Assembly (NCBI GenBank): GCA_036443405.1 | Contig: JAZFYD010000186.1 | Location: forward strand, 1 to 5,956 | Direction: 5' to 3' | DNA length: 5,956 nt | From: JAZFYD01 sp036443405 | GTDB lineage: Bacteria > Planctomycetota > PLA2 | Shown: one piece after another, positions 5,625 to 5,956 of the stretch | Numbering within the stretch: position 1 is the first letter of the stretch | Layout of the letters: every line of letters begins with the position of its first letter | The notes under the pieces: model-generated | Seen by the model: only the letters and a program-made list of their open reading frames with translations | Told to the model about the DNA's origin: nothing | The model's database searches: none | Translations under genes and position numbers: made by a program

Positions 5625-5956
5625 CTAACCCAGTCCGAGAGCCTTGAGCCCCGTCTGGGCCGTCTCGAGATCCGAGAGGATCGACCGGCGCAGATCCGCG
5701 CGTACCCGGTCGGGGGAGATCGTCGTCGCATCGAGCGCCCGGAGCAGCAGACGGGCCTTAACCCGTTCACGCTTTAGCTTCTCGATCGTCGCCCGGTAGT
5801 ACCCGAAAACCTGAGGATCCTTGAGGTCGCGCGGCGCCATCTTCTTGATCTCGATCAGATGCGCCACGCGGTACCCGCCGCCGGACCGCTTGATCGGTTC
5901 GCTGGTGGCGCCCGCTTCGGCCTCGAGGAGGAAATCGATGATCGGATGCGATCCCC
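5625..5956 (-). CDS. C-terminal part of a probable parvulin-type peptidyl-prolyl isomerase
   Basis: The frame is open from the window edge to a TAG at 5625-5627, giving about 110 residues; the start lies outside. A GTG at 5867 could be read as a start, but the frame upstream of it is coding-like, so I treat it as an internal Val. The visible N-terminal part, GATSEPIKRSGGGYRVAHLIE, resembles the last strand of PpiC/SurA-like rotamase domains (GevSePvrt.fGyHvikl pattern, from memory). It is followed by a basic helical tail (residues about 50-110) rich in Lys, Arg and Leu, as after the rotamase domain in many such proteins. If correct, it is a chaperone or foldase for exported proteins. Catalytic-domain residues lie outside the window, so the call is tentative. 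The stop codon overlaps the terminal repeat of the adjoining element. Confidence 0.5.
   Translation of the reverse strand, partial: GSHPIIDFLLEAEAGATSEPIKRSGGGYRVAHLIEIKKMAPRDLKDPQVFGYYRATIEKLKRERVKARLLLRALDATTISPDRVRADLRRSILSDLETAQTGLKALGLG

Larger units (their letters stand above)
5425..5627. mobile_element. MITE-like palindromic element, about 199 bp, flanked by TA
   Basis: Terminal inverted repeats are read inward from each TA. The left (5425-5448) starts TAGGGTCTGTCCGAGAA and the right (5627 back to 5604) starts TAGGGTCTGTCTGAAAA; both end TCCTCC and match at 21 of 24 positions. A second pair of inverted arms follows inside: CGTCAGGCGTCGTTCGCC (5476-5493) and the complement of 5529-5546, 17 of 18 matching. 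Both arms also share a CTGGGAG block, so nearly the whole element can fold into one long hairpin. The centre (5494-5528) is only 35 nt and codes for nothing, so the element would need a transposase in trans. The flanking TA is what IS630/Tc1-mariner and some IS5-group elements duplicate, but TA is self-complementary, so a true target duplication is not proven. A REP-like or structured-RNA repeat is an alternative. Confidence 0.6.

Noticed and set aside
5625..5867. 80-residue standalone gene starting at GTG 5867
   Set aside because: The same frame stays open to the window edge with a continuous isomerase-like sequence across the GTG, so it is the end of a larger gene.

Overview
The window is a GC-rich bacterial chromosome fragment in which every supported gene lies on the minus strand. 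In transcription order (right to left) these are: the C-terminal end of a probable parvulin-type peptidyl-prolyl isomerase, cut by the window edge; a membrane-anchored protein with prenyltransferase/squalene-oxidase (terpene-cyclase-like) repeats; a class I/II PLP aminotransferase; a 588-residue Rossmann-fold protein resembling short-chain dehydrogenases; and the start of a valine- and histidine-rich lipoprotein, cut by the other edge. The squalene-cyclase-like protein has an N-terminal membrane anchor, an acidic Pro/Glu linker and a Gly/Arg stretch. From memory this design is frequent in Planctomycetota and related environmental phyla, so I lean towards that kind of organism, but no rRNA or marker gene is present and the assignment is weak.

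Transcription appears to fall into separate units. The squalene-cyclase-like gene has a recognisable sigma70-type promoter (TTGCCT, 16 nt, TACAAT), a clear Shine-Dalgarno and a strong intrinsic terminator after it (12-bp stem, GGAA loop, T tract). The aminotransferase begins 35 nt beyond that terminator. It has no Shine-Dalgarno but does have a TANNNT box 8 nt before its ATG, so it may be made from a leaderless mRNA. The Rossmann protein follows 84 nt later, also without a Shine-Dalgarno, and may be co-transcribed. The lipoprotein has its own 179-nt upstream gap, with a perfect 9-bp inverted repeat directly above its ribosome binding site.

The least ordinary part is the 491-nt gap between the isomerase and the squalene-cyclase-like gene. 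It holds an approximately 199-bp imperfect palindrome flanked by TA on both sides, with 24-nt terminal inverted repeats (21 of 24 matching, TA included). It looks like a non-autonomous, MITE-like element. A diverged second copy abuts it directly, and the isomerase stop codon is formed at its junction. A hairpin inside it (CAACGGC-GTCA-GCCGTTG) recurs with a compensatory base-pair change in the 3' untranslated region of the squalene-cyclase-like gene (CAACGCC-GTCA-GGCGTTG), which suggests a dispersed structured repeat family. I see no CRISPR array, tRNA, rRNA, complete transposase or defence system.
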